Positions 26,935 to 36,317 are shown, numbered from the stretch's first letter. The stretch: 64,000 bases of DNA from an alpha proteobacterium HIMB59 (GCA_000299115.1 CP003801.1:806001-870000); one strand, 5' to 3'. A program made the numbers and translations. The notes: a model not told the origin generated them from the sequence alone.

Positions 26935-27433
26935 TACTTATTTCTTTTATAATTTCGTTAATTGTAGATTTTGGATTATCAGTCGCATTAATTGTAATAT
27001 CTGCTGCACTTTTGTAAATTTCTTTTCTTTCATTAAAAAGATTTTTCATTTGTAAGGAAGTGTCCTTATTGAGTAATGGTCTAAGATTATTTCTTGATGC
27101 TCTTTGAGTCAATATATCTAAATCACAATAAAGATAGATATTAAAAGATAATTTTAATTGTTTTAAGTTTTTAATAATAAGTCCACCTCCAGTAGAAATA
27201 ACAATTTTATTTTTATTCATTAAATCATTAAATATATCTGTTTCAACTGATCGAAAATAATCTTCTCCCTTTTTTAAGAAAATATCTTTTATTTTAGTTT
27301 TTTCTTTCTTTTCAATTTCCTCATCGGTATCAAAAAAAGAATATTTTAGTTTATCAGATAATTGTTTTCCTATGGTGGATTTTCCTGAACCCGGCATTCC
27401 TATTAAGCAAATACGTTCTTTATCTTTGTTCAT
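26924..27433 (-). CDS. aroK: Shikimate kinase
   Basis: Phosphorylates shikimate with ATP, step five of the aromatic pathway. The P-loop is GMPGSGKSTIG; FFDTDEEIE binds shikimate and Mg, YFRSVETDIF is the second substrate motif, ISTGGGLI the Walker B-like element, and NLRPLLNK the lid. 169 aa is normal. First gene of the leftward aroK-aroB-corC unit; 63 bases separate its start from the divergent small ORF. Confidence 0.94.
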   Translation of the reverse strand: MNKDKERICLIGMPGSGKSTIGKQLSDKLKYSFFDTDEEIEKKEKTKIKDIFLKKGEDYFRSVETDIFNDLMNKNKIVISTGGGLIIKNLKQLKLSFNIYLYCDLDILTQRASRNNLRPLLNKDTSLQMKNLFNERKEIYKSAADITINATDNPKSTINEIIKEISNDN

Positions 27434-27496
27434 CCAATATCTTGTTTATTTATTTGTTTTGAATATATAATAAAAGTTCCTATATAATAATTAACA

Positions 27497-27628
27497 ATGA
27501 GAAAAATTATAATAATTTCAGCAATATGTGCGCTTATACTCATAACATTTATCGCAATAAATAGTATCAAAATACCTTCTCCTTCAAAATTGAACAAATA
27601 CACCATTCCAACTGAAGAATTTCTATGA
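27497..27628 (+). CDS. Tiny single-pass membrane protein (43 aa), unknown
   Basis: A 43-codon frame starting ATG 27497: a basic start (MRK), one hydrophobic segment of about 18 residues (IIIISAICALILITFIAI), then a short polar tail ending PTEEFL. Its TGA overlaps the ATG of the next gene (ATGA at 27625-27628), the coupling pattern used across this window, which supports its being real. The topology fits a small inner-membrane protein with a periplasmic tail. I recognise no family. It could help the downstream exported protein or be unrelated. Confidence 0.55.
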   Translation: MRKIIIISAICALILITFIAINSIKIPSPSKLNKYTIPTEEFL

Positions 27629-29084
27629 AGAACTTTTTTCTTATGTTTTTATGTATTCTTAGCCCGAATATTTTAAAAGCTAATTTTGAGGAAGATATAG
27701 CATTTCAGCTTCAAACAATATCTCAAAATAATCTAATTACAGAAATTGAAACTCAGCAAGAATTGCTTAATTTAATAGAACAAGTTGAATACAAAGATAA
27801 CTTCTTTTATTCATTATTTGATCCTTTAACTAATTCTGATATTTTTCCAAAATATTCTGATAACAAAAAATTTTTTTTGAAAAAATAAATATATTCACAA
27901 ATAAACCTTATGGTTTTCAAATTAACTCTAATTTATTTGAGAAAATTTTATTTAATAACTTTCAAAATCCAGAAATAAATCAGGCATATCTCTTAAACCT
28001 TTTTCAATCAAATCAGGTAGATAACTTATGTGAATACTTAAATCAATTAGATAGTAATCAAAAAAATTTTAGCAATTTAATTCAGTTTAATATTATCTGC
28101 CTTCTGAATGATAAACAAAATCAACAAATTTCTTTATTATTAGAAATCTACAGTAAAGATGAATTTAATCAGCTTAATACCATTCTCTTAGTTGATTATC
28201 TAAATAAAAAAGAAATAAATGATGAATACAATTTATCTGAGTTGGGAATTATTGACTTATTTATACTTTCTTTGATAGATAATCCTAATTTCTATATAGA
28301 GTACATTTCAAATCTATTTGAATTAGAACTTTACAGAAAGTCAAATGATTTAAAATTATATGAATTAAATTATTTATATAAAAATAGAGTAATCAATAAC
28401 TCACAGTATTTATCATTACTTGCGACTTTAAAGGAGAAGCCAAAAGAATTAATTTTATTTGAAGAAATTAATAGAGAAATAAATTACAACAAAAAACTTT
28501 CCATCTTAGAAAAACATATTCCTCACATGCAATTAGATTTATATGATCTATCTCGTTTAATTTATAATCAATTTAGAGAAATGCGTATTACATCTAGAAA
28601 TTTAGATTATATGAATGCTTTAATCTTACTCTCTTTATATGAGAATTCCTCTTTTCTTGAGAATTTAAAAGTAGTTCTAAATGAAACCCCTGAAGAAAAT
28701 TTAGATGATAATTATCTAGCTATGGGTTTAAAAAGATATCTAACAACAAATGAACTATCTGACCTTTACTCAGATAAAATAAATGACTTAAAAAGCCCTT
28801 TGATGCGTTTTTTCTTTTTAAGTAGCAATTTAAAGTTTGCTAACTTAGATGAATCATTTGTCGAGGAAAAAAAAGAGATCCTTGTTGACCCCATATATCT
28901 ATTTTATTTATCAGAGAATTTTAATTTAATTCAAAGCTATATCTACTATATCCAATTAAGTGAAGAGTATTATACCCTAAACGAATTTGACCTGTATTTT
29001 GTAAATAAATACTTGATTGATAATGAATATTTAAAAAATGAATTTATTAAATTATTTTTCAAAGTTCATTTATCTAATTTATGA
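27625..29084 (+). pseudogene. Exported helical protein of unknown function, interrupted by a frameshift
   Basis: The first frame (27625-27888, 87 aa) has a signal peptide ending near ILKA and then a helical region. It stops at TAA 27886-27888. The next frame is open from 27864 through 29084 and lacks a good start near its beginning. The frames join at a run of eight T (27871-27878): one extra base gives an uninterrupted protein of about 486 aa. The protein is rich in Leu, Asn, Glu and Tyr and mostly helical, suggesting a periplasmic repeat-type fold; no motif is recognised. It overlaps xerD by 4 bp. The long open remainder suggests either a very recent lesion, a base-calling error, or slippage rescue. 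Confidence 0.7.
27865..27878 (+). other. Frameshift site: six A followed by eight T
   Basis: Coding run AAAAAATTTTTTTT. The upstream frame reads AAA AAA TTT TTT TTG AAA AAA TAA. One added T (or a -1 slip) gives K-K-F-F-F-E-K-I-N-I and continues to 29084. Same direction and same homopolymer length as the break in the photolyase gene. Confidence 0.7.
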
Positions 29085-29935
29085 ACTTAGAAAATTTTAT
29101 TGATATTTTTAAAGAATTTTTATTTTCTGAAAAAAATCTTTCTCAAAATTCCATTAATAATTACCTAATTGATTTAAAACAGTTTTTAATTTTTTTTAAT
29201 AAAAATGAAAACTTAAATAAAAATATTGAGAAATATATTTCTTCATTAAGAAAAAATAATATTTCTAATGCTACTATCAATAGAAAAATATCATCATTGA
29301 AAAATTTTCTAAAGTTTCTTCAATCTGAAAAAATTATTAAAAATATTAATTTAGATATTTTCGAGTCCTTAAATAATTCAAAAAAAATACCCAAAGCTAT
29401 TTCAAAAGATGAGATAAATAAAATATTTGACTCTTTGAATAGATCTGATTTTACAAATAAAAAAATTTACATAACCATTTTAAGGTTAATGTATATATCT
29501 GGTTTGAGAGTTTCAGAGGCTCTAGGTTTGAGATGGTCTGATCTATCAAAGGCTGATATGGCTATTAATGTATATGGAAAAGGTTCTAAAGAAAGAAAAT
29601 CTTACCTTACAAGTGAATTCATTGAAGTCTTATACTCTCAAAAAAAAGATGATGGTTTCATATTCAATATAAAAGGAAAAAAAATTTCTGTACGTTCAGT
29701 TAATCAATTTTTAGACAGAGCTTATAGGAAAGGTTTGATTAAATACAAAATTTCATCTCATGTTTTTCGACATTCATTCGCAACATCTATGTTAGAGAAT
29801 GATGCTGATATTAGGCATATTCAAAAATTATTAGGTCACTCAAGTATCTCAACAACAGAAATTTATACTAAAGTTGCGAAATCTCTTAAAAAGAGTGTTT
29901 TAGACACTTATCATCCCTTAAAAAATAAATTATAG
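29081..29935 (+). CDS. xerD: Tyrosine recombinase XerD (chromosome dimer resolution)
   Basis: Site-specific recombinase acting at dif, probably with XerC under FtsK control. The N-terminal SAM-like domain is residues 1-95. Catalytic residues are all present: Arg143 (GLRVSEAL), Lys167, His227 and Arg230 (HVFRHSFATSML), His253 (LGHSSISTTEIYTK) and nucleophile Tyr262. 284 aa. XerD is preferred over XerC by its alphaproteobacterial place before accA/secA, but this is not certain. It is not flanked by mobile-element features. Confidence 0.88.
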   Translation: MNLENFIDIFKEFLFSEKNLSQNSINNYLIDLKQFLIFFNKNENLNKNIEKYISSLRKNNISNATINRKISSLKNFLKFLQSEKIIKNINLDIFESLNNSKKIPKAISKDEINKIFDSLNRSDFTNKKIYITILRLMYISGLRVSEALGLRWSDLSKADMAINVYGKGSKERKSYLTSEFIEVLYSQKKDDGFIFNIKGKKISVRSVNQFLDRAYRKGLIKYKISSHVFRHSFATSMLENDADIRHIQKLLGHSSISTTEIYTKVAKSLKKSVLDTYHPLKNKL

Positions 29936-29942
29936 TCACGAA

Positions 29943-30884
29943 ATGTTTTATCTTGATTTTGAAGAGAAATTAGAAAAATTAGAAAGCGAAAAAAAATCTC
30001 TTCAAAAAGCATCAGAGGAAAGTGGAATTGACATAACTTCTAAAATTTTATCAATTGAGGAAAAAGAAAGAACTGAACTCGAAAAGATTTACTCAAACTT
30101 ATCTCCTTGGCAAATTGTAAAAATTGCTAGACATCCTCAAAGACCTAAAACTAAGGATTACATCCAAAATATTTTTGAAAATTTTACATCCCTTTATGGT
30201 GATAGACTTTACTCCGAGGATAATGCTGTTATTTCTGGGATGGCTTTTTTAGATCAAAATCCTGTCTTGGTTCTTGGTACTGAAAAAGGTCATGATATGA
30301 ACTCAAGAATAAAACATAACTTTGGTATGGCTAAACCCGAGGGGTATAGAAAATCACAAAGAATCATGAAATTAGCATCTAAACTAAATTTACCTTTAAT
30401 CTGCTTTATAGATACGTCTGGTGCATATCCGGGAAAAGATGCAGAAGAAAGGGGTCAGGCTGAGGCAATTGCACAGTCTATGAAAGTGGCTTTAAATTGT
30501 GAAGCCCCGTGTATTTCTGTTGTTATTGGCGAAGGTGGTTCTGGAGGGGCAATAGCCTTAGCTACAAGTGATAAAGTTTTAATGCTTAGCAATTCTATAT
30601 ACTCTGTTATTTCTCCTGAAGGGTGCTCTTCTATCTTGTGGAAGTCTTCTGACTATGCTGAGACGGCCTCCAACTCTTTAAAGATAACAGCCAAAGATTG
30701 CTTAAATTTAAAAATTATAGATGAAATTATTGAGGAACCTATCGGGGGAGCCCATAGAAATCATGAAATAATTTGTAGGGATCTAAAAAAATCTCTCCTA
30801 GAAAATTTGAATGAGCTACAAAAAATTGATTTAGCTTCTCTTCTAACAAAGAGGAATAATCGCTATTTAAATTACTTACCTTAA
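29943..30884 (+). CDS. accA: Acetyl-CoA carboxylase carboxyltransferase subunit alpha
   Basis: With AccD transfers the carboxyl group from carboxybiotin to acetyl-CoA, giving malonyl-CoA for fatty-acid synthesis. Landmarks are FEEKLEKLE at the start, LSPWQIVKIARHPQRP, FTSLYGDRLYSEDNAV, GMAKPEGYRKSQRIM, FIDTSGAYPG.DAEERGQ and IGEGGSGGAIA. 313 aa is normal. It lies 7 bp after xerD and overlaps secA convergently by 4 bp. Confidence 0.96.
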   Translation: MFYLDFEEKLEKLESEKKSLQKASEESGIDITSKILSIEEKERTELEKIYSNLSPWQIVKIARHPQRPKTKDYIQNIFENFTSLYGDRLYSEDNAVISGMAFLDQNPVLVLGTEKGHDMNSRIKHNFGMAKPEGYRKSQRIMKLASKLNLPLICFIDTSGAYPGKDAEERGQAEAIAQSMKVALNCEAPCISVVIGEGGSGGAIALATSDKVLMLSNSIYSVISPEGCSSILWKSSDYAETASNSLKITAKDCLNLKIIDEIIEEPIGGAHRNHEIICRDLKKSLLENLNELQKIDLASLLTKRNNRYLNYLP

Positions 30885-33346
30885 GCTACGTTCCCGTGAC
30901 ACTGTTTATATTTCTTTCCAGATCCACAGGGGCATGGATCGTTTCTTCCAATTTTTTTTGGTGAAGAAATATCTAAATTTTCATCTTCATTTTTTTTTGA
31001 ACCCTGATTAGTTATATTCATATTATTTAATACCAAAACTATTTGTTTTTGTATTTCATAAACTAAAGTGTTAAACGCTGCAAAAGAGGCTTTTCTAAAT
31101 TCATTCACAGGGTCTTTTCCTCCGTATCCACTCAAACTCACAGACATTCTGATATTTGTAAGTTCTTGAATATGATTATGCCAATTTCTATCCAAAATAG
31201 TTAAGCTTACTTGTCTTAATATTTTTTCATAGATATCTTTATGCTGTTCAAAATTTTGTTTTTTAATTTCATCAAAGGACTCAAGATACATTGATTTATC
31301 ATTCATATTTTTATTTTGCATGAAGGGTAGGGTATTATAAAAATTTTTGATTTCATCTTCTTCCCCCTCTAATAAGTTAGTAATAAATTCTTCTTCGGTT
31401 TCTTTGATAAAATTCAAAATATTTTCAGTAATTATCATTTCTCTTTTTGAGTAAATGATATTTCTTTGGTTATCGATAATATTATCAAATTCTAATAATT
31501 GTTTTCTAATATCAAAATTATGCCCTTCTACTCTTTTTTGTGCTCTTTCAATAGAGGATGTGAGCCACTTATGCTCAATCACTTCTCCTTTTTTTAATCC
31601 TAGAGTAGACAACATAGATTGAAGTTTTTCTGAACCAAAAATTCTCATAAGATCATCTTCAAGAGATACAAAAAATATACTTTCTCCCGGATCACCTTGT
31701 CGTCCAGATCTTCCTCTAAGTTGATTATCTATTCTTCTACTTTCGTGTCTTTCTGTTCCAATGATACAAAGACCTCCTAAATCTATAACTTTTTGATAAT
31801 CTGAGTCCCTAAAGTTTTTATCCACCTCAGGATTTCCTCCTAGTTTGATATCTGTCCCTCTACCAGCCATATTAGTAGCAACTGTAATTTGAAATGGCTT
31901 TCCAGCTAAAGCTATAATTTCAGCTTCATTTTCATGGTTTTTTGCATTTAATACATTATGAGGAACTTCTGCCTTGCTTAAAATTTCAGAAATATAGTTA
32001 GATTTTTCAATTGAAGTGGTACCTATCAGAAGAGGTTGTCCATTTTGATATTTATTCTTAACTAAGTTTAAGACTGCTTCATATTTTTCTTCACTGGTTT
32101 TATATATTTGATCATTTCGATCTAATCTTATCATGGTTTTATTGGTAGGTATTTCAATGACACTTAGTCCATAAATCTCCAAAAATTCTTCTGCTTCGGT
32201 TTGGGCAGTACCAGTCATGCCTGCTAATTTTTCATACTTTTTAAAATAATTTTGAAACGTAATACTCGCTAGAGTGATACTTTCAGCTTGAATTTTTACA
32301 TTTTCTTTTGCCTCAAGAGACTGATGTAGTCCCTCTCCAAATCTTCTTCCTTGAGCTAACCTTCCGGAAAACTCATCGATTACTACAATCTGCCCATCTT
32401 TAACTATGTAATCTTTATCTTTCTCATAGATAAATCTTGCTTTTAATGATTGATTGACTATCTGGTAAGCTTCTAAATTTTCATTATCAAATAAACTATT
32501 ACCTTTTAGATAGTTAATTTTTTTTAAGTTAAATTCAATTTTTTTGATCCCGCTATCTTTGAGCAGAACATTCTTTCTCTCCTCATTTATTTCCACATCA
32601 TTTAAAGATATATCTTCAGTAATTTCATAACAAAGCTTGAATAATTGAATGGGCGTCTTAACAGGACCAGAAATACCTAGAGGCGATCTTGACTCATCAA
32701 TTAATACAGAGTCAGCTTCATCTATAATAGCGACATTTAATGCATTTTGCATTTTGGGAGTATTGATAGAACGAAGATTATCTCTTAAATAATCAAAACA
32801 AAATTCATTATTATTTCCATAAACGACATCATTATTGTAGCTAGAAATTTTTTCATCAATAGTCTGATCATTTTGAATAAAAGAATTTGTAATATTTAAA
32901 TATTCATAAATAGGATTCATCCAATTAGAGTCTCTTTTGGCAAGAAAATCATTTACAGTTATTAAGTGAACTTTTTTCTTTAATAGGTTGTTTAACAAAA
33001 CCGGAATTGTTGCTACTAAAGTTTTTCCTTCTCCTGTTTTCATTTCGGCAATGAATCCATGAAATAATGCGAGACCGCCAATAAGTTGACAATCATAATG
33101 TCTTAACCCAATAGTTTTTGACGCTACTTCTCTAACAACAGCACAAGCTAAACAAATATCATCTTCTGAAAGAATGCCATCTGACTTATCTCTGATTTCA
33201 TCTAACTTTTCATGAATATCCTCTTTGCTTAGAGTTCTAATTTCATTTTCAAGAGAGTTTATTTTTTCTACATATTTACCAGAAATTTCTTTTAAAAGTT
33301 TAGAATTTTTTTGGTTAGCAAAAAAATCATTAATTTTCTGAAACAT
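30881..33346 (-). CDS. secA: Preprotein translocase ATPase SecA
   Basis: Motor that drives proteins through SecYEG. Walker A is EMKTGEGKTLVAT; the DEAD-type motif is IDEADSVLIDE; ATNMAGRGTDIKLGG and QLRGRSGRQGDPG are the helicase-half signatures. The C-terminus carries a SEC-C zinc motif, CPCGSGKKYKQCHG. At 821 aa it is shorter than the usual 850-900, with a trimmed linker before the zinc tail. It is the only gene between the convergent accA and the upstream methyltransferase-like gene. Confidence 0.96.
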   Translation of the reverse strand: MFQKINDFFANQKNSKLLKEISGKYVEKINSLENEIRTLSKEDIHEKLDEIRDKSDGILSEDDICLACAVVREVASKTIGLRHYDCQLIGGLALFHGFIAEMKTGEGKTLVATIPVLLNNLLKKKVHLITVNDFLAKRDSNWMNPIYEYLNITNSFIQNDQTIDEKISSYNNDVVYGNNNEFCFDYLRDNLRSINTPKMQNALNVAIIDEADSVLIDESRSPLGISGPVKTPIQLFKLCYEITEDISLNDVEINEERKNVLLKDSGIKKIEFNLKKINYLKGNSLFDNENLEAYQIVNQSLKARFIYEKDKDYIVKDGQIVVIDEFSGRLAQGRRFGEGLHQSLEAKENVKIQAESITLASITFQNYFKKYEKLAGMTGTAQTEAEEFLEIYGLSVIEIPTNKTMIRLDRNDQIYKTSEEKYEAVLNLVKNKYQNGQPLLIGTTSIEKSNYISEILSKAEVPHNVLNAKNHENEAEIIALAGKPFQITVATNMAGRGTDIKLGGNPEVDKNFRDSDYQKVIDLGGLCIIGTERHESRRIDNQLRGRSGRQGDPGESIFFVSLEDDLMRIFGSEKLQSMLSTLGLKKGEVIEHKWLTSSIERAQKRVEGHNFDIRKQLLEFDNIIDNQRNIIYSKREMIITENILNFIKETEEEFITNLLEGEEDEIKNFYNTLPFMQNKNMNDKSMYLESFDEIKKQNFEQHKDIYEKILRQVSLTILDRNWHNHIQELTNIRMSVSLSGYGGKDPVNEFRKASFAAFNTLVYEIQKQIVLVLNNMNITNQGSKKNEDENLDISSPKKIGRNDPCPCGSGKKYKQCHGNVA

Positions 33347-33371
33347 AGGATAGATTTATATCAAATTATAT

Positions 33372-34076
33372 TTATTTCCACGATGTAAATGTGGAAATTT
33401 CTATTTCTACCGGAATGTAATCATGTTTTGCAACTAATTCTTTAAATAAAGAAGTTGTTTTTTTATAAAATTTTTTATTGGTTCTACTTTTTTCTTTGTA
33501 ATAGTTTGAAATCCCTAATTCCTTAAAATCTTTTCTTATTTTATTAAGTGATTTGTAATTCACTTCTATATTTTCAGTACTTACAACTACATCTTTGAAA
33601 TTATTATTATTTAATTCTGATATTACATTGGGGATATTGTGAAAAGGACCAAATCTAAGCTGTGCGCCATTAAATACATGATCATCAATTTCTAGAAAAA
33701 TTTTCTCAAGAGTTCTAAATGAATTTAAGGTCAATAAGTTAAAGCAAAAAAAACCATTTTTATTAAGAATTTCATATAAATTTTTAAAATTTTTAGCATT
33801 ATTTGCCAAAAGTATTTGCAGATCAAAATTACAAATCAAAGCATCCACCTTTTTTTCCTTCTCAAAAATTAAGTCAATATCATTAATTATAAATTCATTA
33901 CCGGATGAGTTCTTTAACTTAAGTCTTTCATCAGAAAGTATTGAAGAATTAGGTTTATGAAGAATCAAATCAGTTTTTTTGTTGATTAATTCAATGCCTA
34001 GATCAGCAACAAAATTATTTTTTTTGTAGTATAATTCTTTTCTGGCTTGTTTTTTTTTTAAATTAAATTCTAACAT
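33372..34076 (-). CDS. Methyltransferase-like protein (NDUFAF5/BioC-related), SAM motif eroded
   Basis: 234 aa protein whose second half matches the alphaproteobacterial NDUFAF5-like methyltransferases: GAQLRFGPFHNIPNVI, NYKSLNKIRKDFKELGISNYY, and the ending VEIEISTFTSWK. The N-terminal Rossmann part lacks a clear GxGxG SAM-binding loop (FVADLGIELINKKTDLILH at the expected place), so binding of SAM is doubtful. The mitochondrial relative assists complex I by hydroxylating an Arg. Its start is 3 bp from that of the divergent gene. An in-frame run of ten A lies in its 5' end (34059-34050). Confidence 0.7.
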   Translation of the reverse strand: MLEFNLKKKQARKELYYKKNNFVADLGIELINKKTDLILHKPNSSILSDERLKLKNSSGNEFIINDIDLIFEKEKKVDALICNFDLQILLANNAKNFKNLYEILNKNGFFCFNLLTLNSFRTLEKIFLEIDDHVFNGAQLRFGPFHNIPNVISELNNNNFKDVVVSTENIEVNYKSLNKIRKDFKELGISNYYKEKSRTNKKFYKKTTSLFKELVAKHDYIPVEIEISTFTSWK

Positions 34077-34079
34077 TTT

Positions 34080-34403
34080 ATGTTAAATTACTTCATGATT
34101 TCTAGATTTAACTTAGATCAAAAAAGATTGAACTTCTACGAGGATATTGAAAAATTTAATAATGAATTTTCCTCAATCAATTCTATGACAAATAAAGAGG
34201 AGTTTGATTATTTAGCTGAAAAACCATCAGTAATAATTAATAAAGAGAAGACACTCAAGTTAAGTTTAATAAGGAAAGACAAAGAATTTACCTATATTCT
34301 ATTTGCTAATCATAGCCTATCCATTCTACCAGAGGAGAGCATCAAAGTTCATAAGGCTTCTAAGGAAAATACTTCTTTCGAATTATTTTCTCTTAAAGAT
34401 TAA
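34080..34403 (+). CDS. Uncharacterised small protein
   Basis: 107 aa from ATG 34080, or 102 aa from ATG 34095 (MISRFNLDQ). It is polar and mixed alpha/beta, with no signal peptide, cysteine or recognisable motif. It ends one base into the start of the nitrilase-family gene, implying coupling. In related genomes this spot between the methyltransferase-like gene and the amidase is often filled by other small genes (glutaredoxin, ComF). The sequence resembles neither, lacking any CxxC. Confidence 0.65.
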   Translation: MLNYFMISRFNLDQKRLNFYEDIEKFNNEFSSINSMTNKEEFDYLAEKPSVIINKEKTLKLSLIRKDKEFTYILFANHSLSILPEESIKVHKASKENTSFELFSLKD

Positions 34404-35191
34404 TGAGATTATCTCTTATCCAAATAACAGTTGGTCCCCAAATTGAAAAAAACTTTGAAAAAGTTGATAAATTTATTAATCAAGCTTTAAGCTTTAAGCC
34501 GAATTTAATTTTATTACCTGAGTGTTTTTTATTTCTATCTAATTTTAAGAAATTTTCATTCTCCATGGATCATGAATATATTTTGCATTATCAAAATTTT
34601 GCAAAACAAAACAAAATAAATCTTTTATTAGGATCCTTGCCTATTTTAGATAATGATAAAGTTTATAATAGATCAGTTCTTATTAATCATGAGGGAAGCA
34701 TTGCTTCATATTATGATAAGATACATATGTTTGATGTTATTTTAAAAAATAATGAAGCGTATAAAGAGAGTGATACCTATACTTCTGGGTCTTCGTTAAA
34801 AATAATGGAGATTGATGGACAATTGATTGGCCATTCAATATGCTATGATTTACGTTTCCCTAAACTTTATAGAGAATTATCTAAAAAATCTTGTAAAGCT
34901 ATCGTAGTTCCCTCAGCATTTACCTACACAACTGGAAAAGCACACTGGCATTGTCTTCTTAGAGCTAGAGCTATTGAGAATGGTGTTTTTATAATTGCCC
35001 CAAATCAATGGGGAACTAATGAGGAAAATAGGTCAACTTACGGCCATAGTCTTGTAGTAAATCCATGGGGGGAAATTATATCTGAGGCCACAGACTCCGA
35101 AATGGTTTTAAATTGTGAAATAGATTTAAATATTGTTGAAAATTTTCAAAATTCTATTCCTGTTTTAAAGCATGATAGAAATTTTAACTAA
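34403..35191 (+). CDS. Carbon-nitrogen hydrolase (Nit1/deaminated-glutathione amidase type)
   Basis: Nitrilase-superfamily amidase with the Glu-Lys-Cys triad at Glu40 (LLPECF), Lys106 (YDKIHMFDV) and Cys147 (GHSICYDLRFPKLYREL). The HMFDV and YDLRFP.LYREL pattern is that of the Nit1 branch, which hydrolyses deaminated glutathione, a metabolite-repair function. 262 aa. It starts at ATG 34403, one base overlapping the preceding stop, and 35 bp precede DUF1178. This amidase-DUF1178 pairing is frequent in Alphaproteobacteria. Confidence 0.88.
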   Translation: MRLSLIQITVGPQIEKNFEKVDKFINQALSFKPNLILLPECFLFLSNFKKFSFSMDHEYILHYQNFAKQNKINLLLGSLPILDNDKVYNRSVLINHEGSIASYYDKIHMFDVILKNNEAYKESDTYTSGSSLKIMEIDGQLIGHSICYDLRFPKLYRELSKKSCKAIVVPSAFTYTTGKAHWHCLLRARAIENGVFIIAPNQWGTNEENRSTYGHSLVVNPWGEIISEATDSEMVLNCEIDLNIVENFQNSIPVLKHDRNFN

Positions 35192-35226
35192 CTTGAAAAT
35201 ATAAATTTAAATATTAAATAATTAAC

Positions 35227-35661
35227 ATGATTAAATTCGACCTCAAATGCGATAAAGATCATATATTCGAAGCTAGTTTTGATGACTCCAACTCATTTGA
35301 AAAACAGAGAAAAAAAAAGCTGATAGAGTGTCCATTTTGTGGATCAAGTAAAGTTTTTAAGTCTGTAATGGCACCCAATATTGCTTCAAAATCAAATAGT
35401 ATTGCTAAACAAAAAAGAAATCAGGAAAAAGTTTTTGCAAATTACAATCAACAAATTAAAAAATTGAAAGAGGAGGTTGAAAAAAATTATACCTATGTGG
35501 GCAAAAAGTTTCCCGAAGAGGCGAGAAAAATTCATTATGGTGAAAAAGAAGATAAACCAATTTATGGAGAGGCTACAGAGAAAGAGAGTAAAGATCTTAT
35601 TGAAGAAGGGATACCTTTAATAAGATTGCCTTTTGAAAAAAAACAAAAGAAAAAGAATTAA
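35227..35661 (+). CDS. DUF1178 family protein
   Basis: 144 aa. The N-terminal zinc-ribbon-like part has Cys8 (KCDKDHIFEA) and a later CPFCGS, and is followed by a long charged helical tail (residues 50-144, Lys/Glu-rich). This matches DUF1178, a conserved alphaproteobacterial family of unknown function that follows the amidase. SVMAPNIA is a family feature. The 3' end overlaps the convergent ubiG by 4 bp. Confidence 0.88.
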   Translation: MIKFDLKCDKDHIFEASFDDSNSFEKQRKKKLIECPFCGSSKVFKSVMAPNIASKSNSIAKQKRNQEKVFANYNQQIKKLKEEVEKNYTYVGKKFPEEARKIHYGEKEDKPIYGEATEKESKDLIEEGIPLIRLPFEKKQKKKN

Positions 35662-36317
35662 TTTCTCAGACATATAAAGTAATTCACTAAGTCAATTTTT
35701 GATAATTTAAAACTTTTAAAAAAAGGGTTATAGGTCATTCCAGAAACATCAACTAAATGTAGTCGATTATTGTTAGCTAAATTTTGAATTTCTGATGGTT
35801 TTAAAAAATATTTATCATCATGGGTATTTTTAGGAAGTAATTTAAGATATTTTTCAGCCACATCGATAGCTAAAAATTTAGAAATTATATTTTTATTCAA
35901 AGTTGAAATAAAAATTAAAGAGTTTGTATTTAATAATTTGAATAGATTTTTAAATAAAAATTCCCTATCAGGGAAACTTAAATGCTCCAAAAACTCGAAT
36001 ATAAAAATAATATCGAATTTTTTTCTATTATTTTTAAAGAAATTTTTAAAGTCAGTATTTTTTAGGGTAAAACCAATTCTATTCTTAAATTTAAAGTTTT
36101 GTTGAATGTCTATACCCAAGCATTGGTTATTCAAATCATGATAGTTTTTAAGAAATTCACCAGTTCCACAACCTATATCTAATATCTTTTTATTCTTGAG
36201 ATATTCGTAAATATTCAAATGAGTAATATTTTTAATAATTTTACTCATATATTGATGCCTGACAGCTATCATTTGTTCTAAGGGTTCGTAATATTTATAA
36301 TTATAGTTCTGCATCAT
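35658..36317 (-). CDS. ubiG: Ubiquinone O-methyltransferase
   Basis: SAM-dependent methyltransferase carrying out both O-methylation steps of ubiquinone synthesis. Motif I is ILDIGCGTGEFL, followed by GIDIQ and FEFLEHL, then the UbiG signatures STLNKNIISKFLAIDVAEKYL, LPKNTHDDKYFLKPSEI and GMTYNP. 219 aa, a little shorter than usual because the N-terminal region before motif I is trimmed. Divergent from lysC with 39 bp between, the usual alphaproteobacterial layout. Confidence 0.9.
   Translation of the reverse strand: MMQNYNYKYYEPLEQMIAVRHQYMSKIIKNITHLNIYEYLKNKKILDIGCGTGEFLKNYHDLNNQCLGIDIQQNFKFKNRIGFTLKNTDFKNFFKNNRKKFDIIFIFEFLEHLSFPDREFLFKNLFKLLNTNSLIFISTLNKNIISKFLAIDVAEKYLKLLPKNTHDDKYFLKPSEIQNLANNNRLHLVDVSGMTYNPFFKSFKLSKIDLVNYFICLRN

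Noticed and set aside
29081-29935. Integrase of a mobile element
   Set aside because: It matches XerC/XerD in length and motifs, sits in a conserved core neighbourhood, and no att sites, repeats or transposases are nearby.
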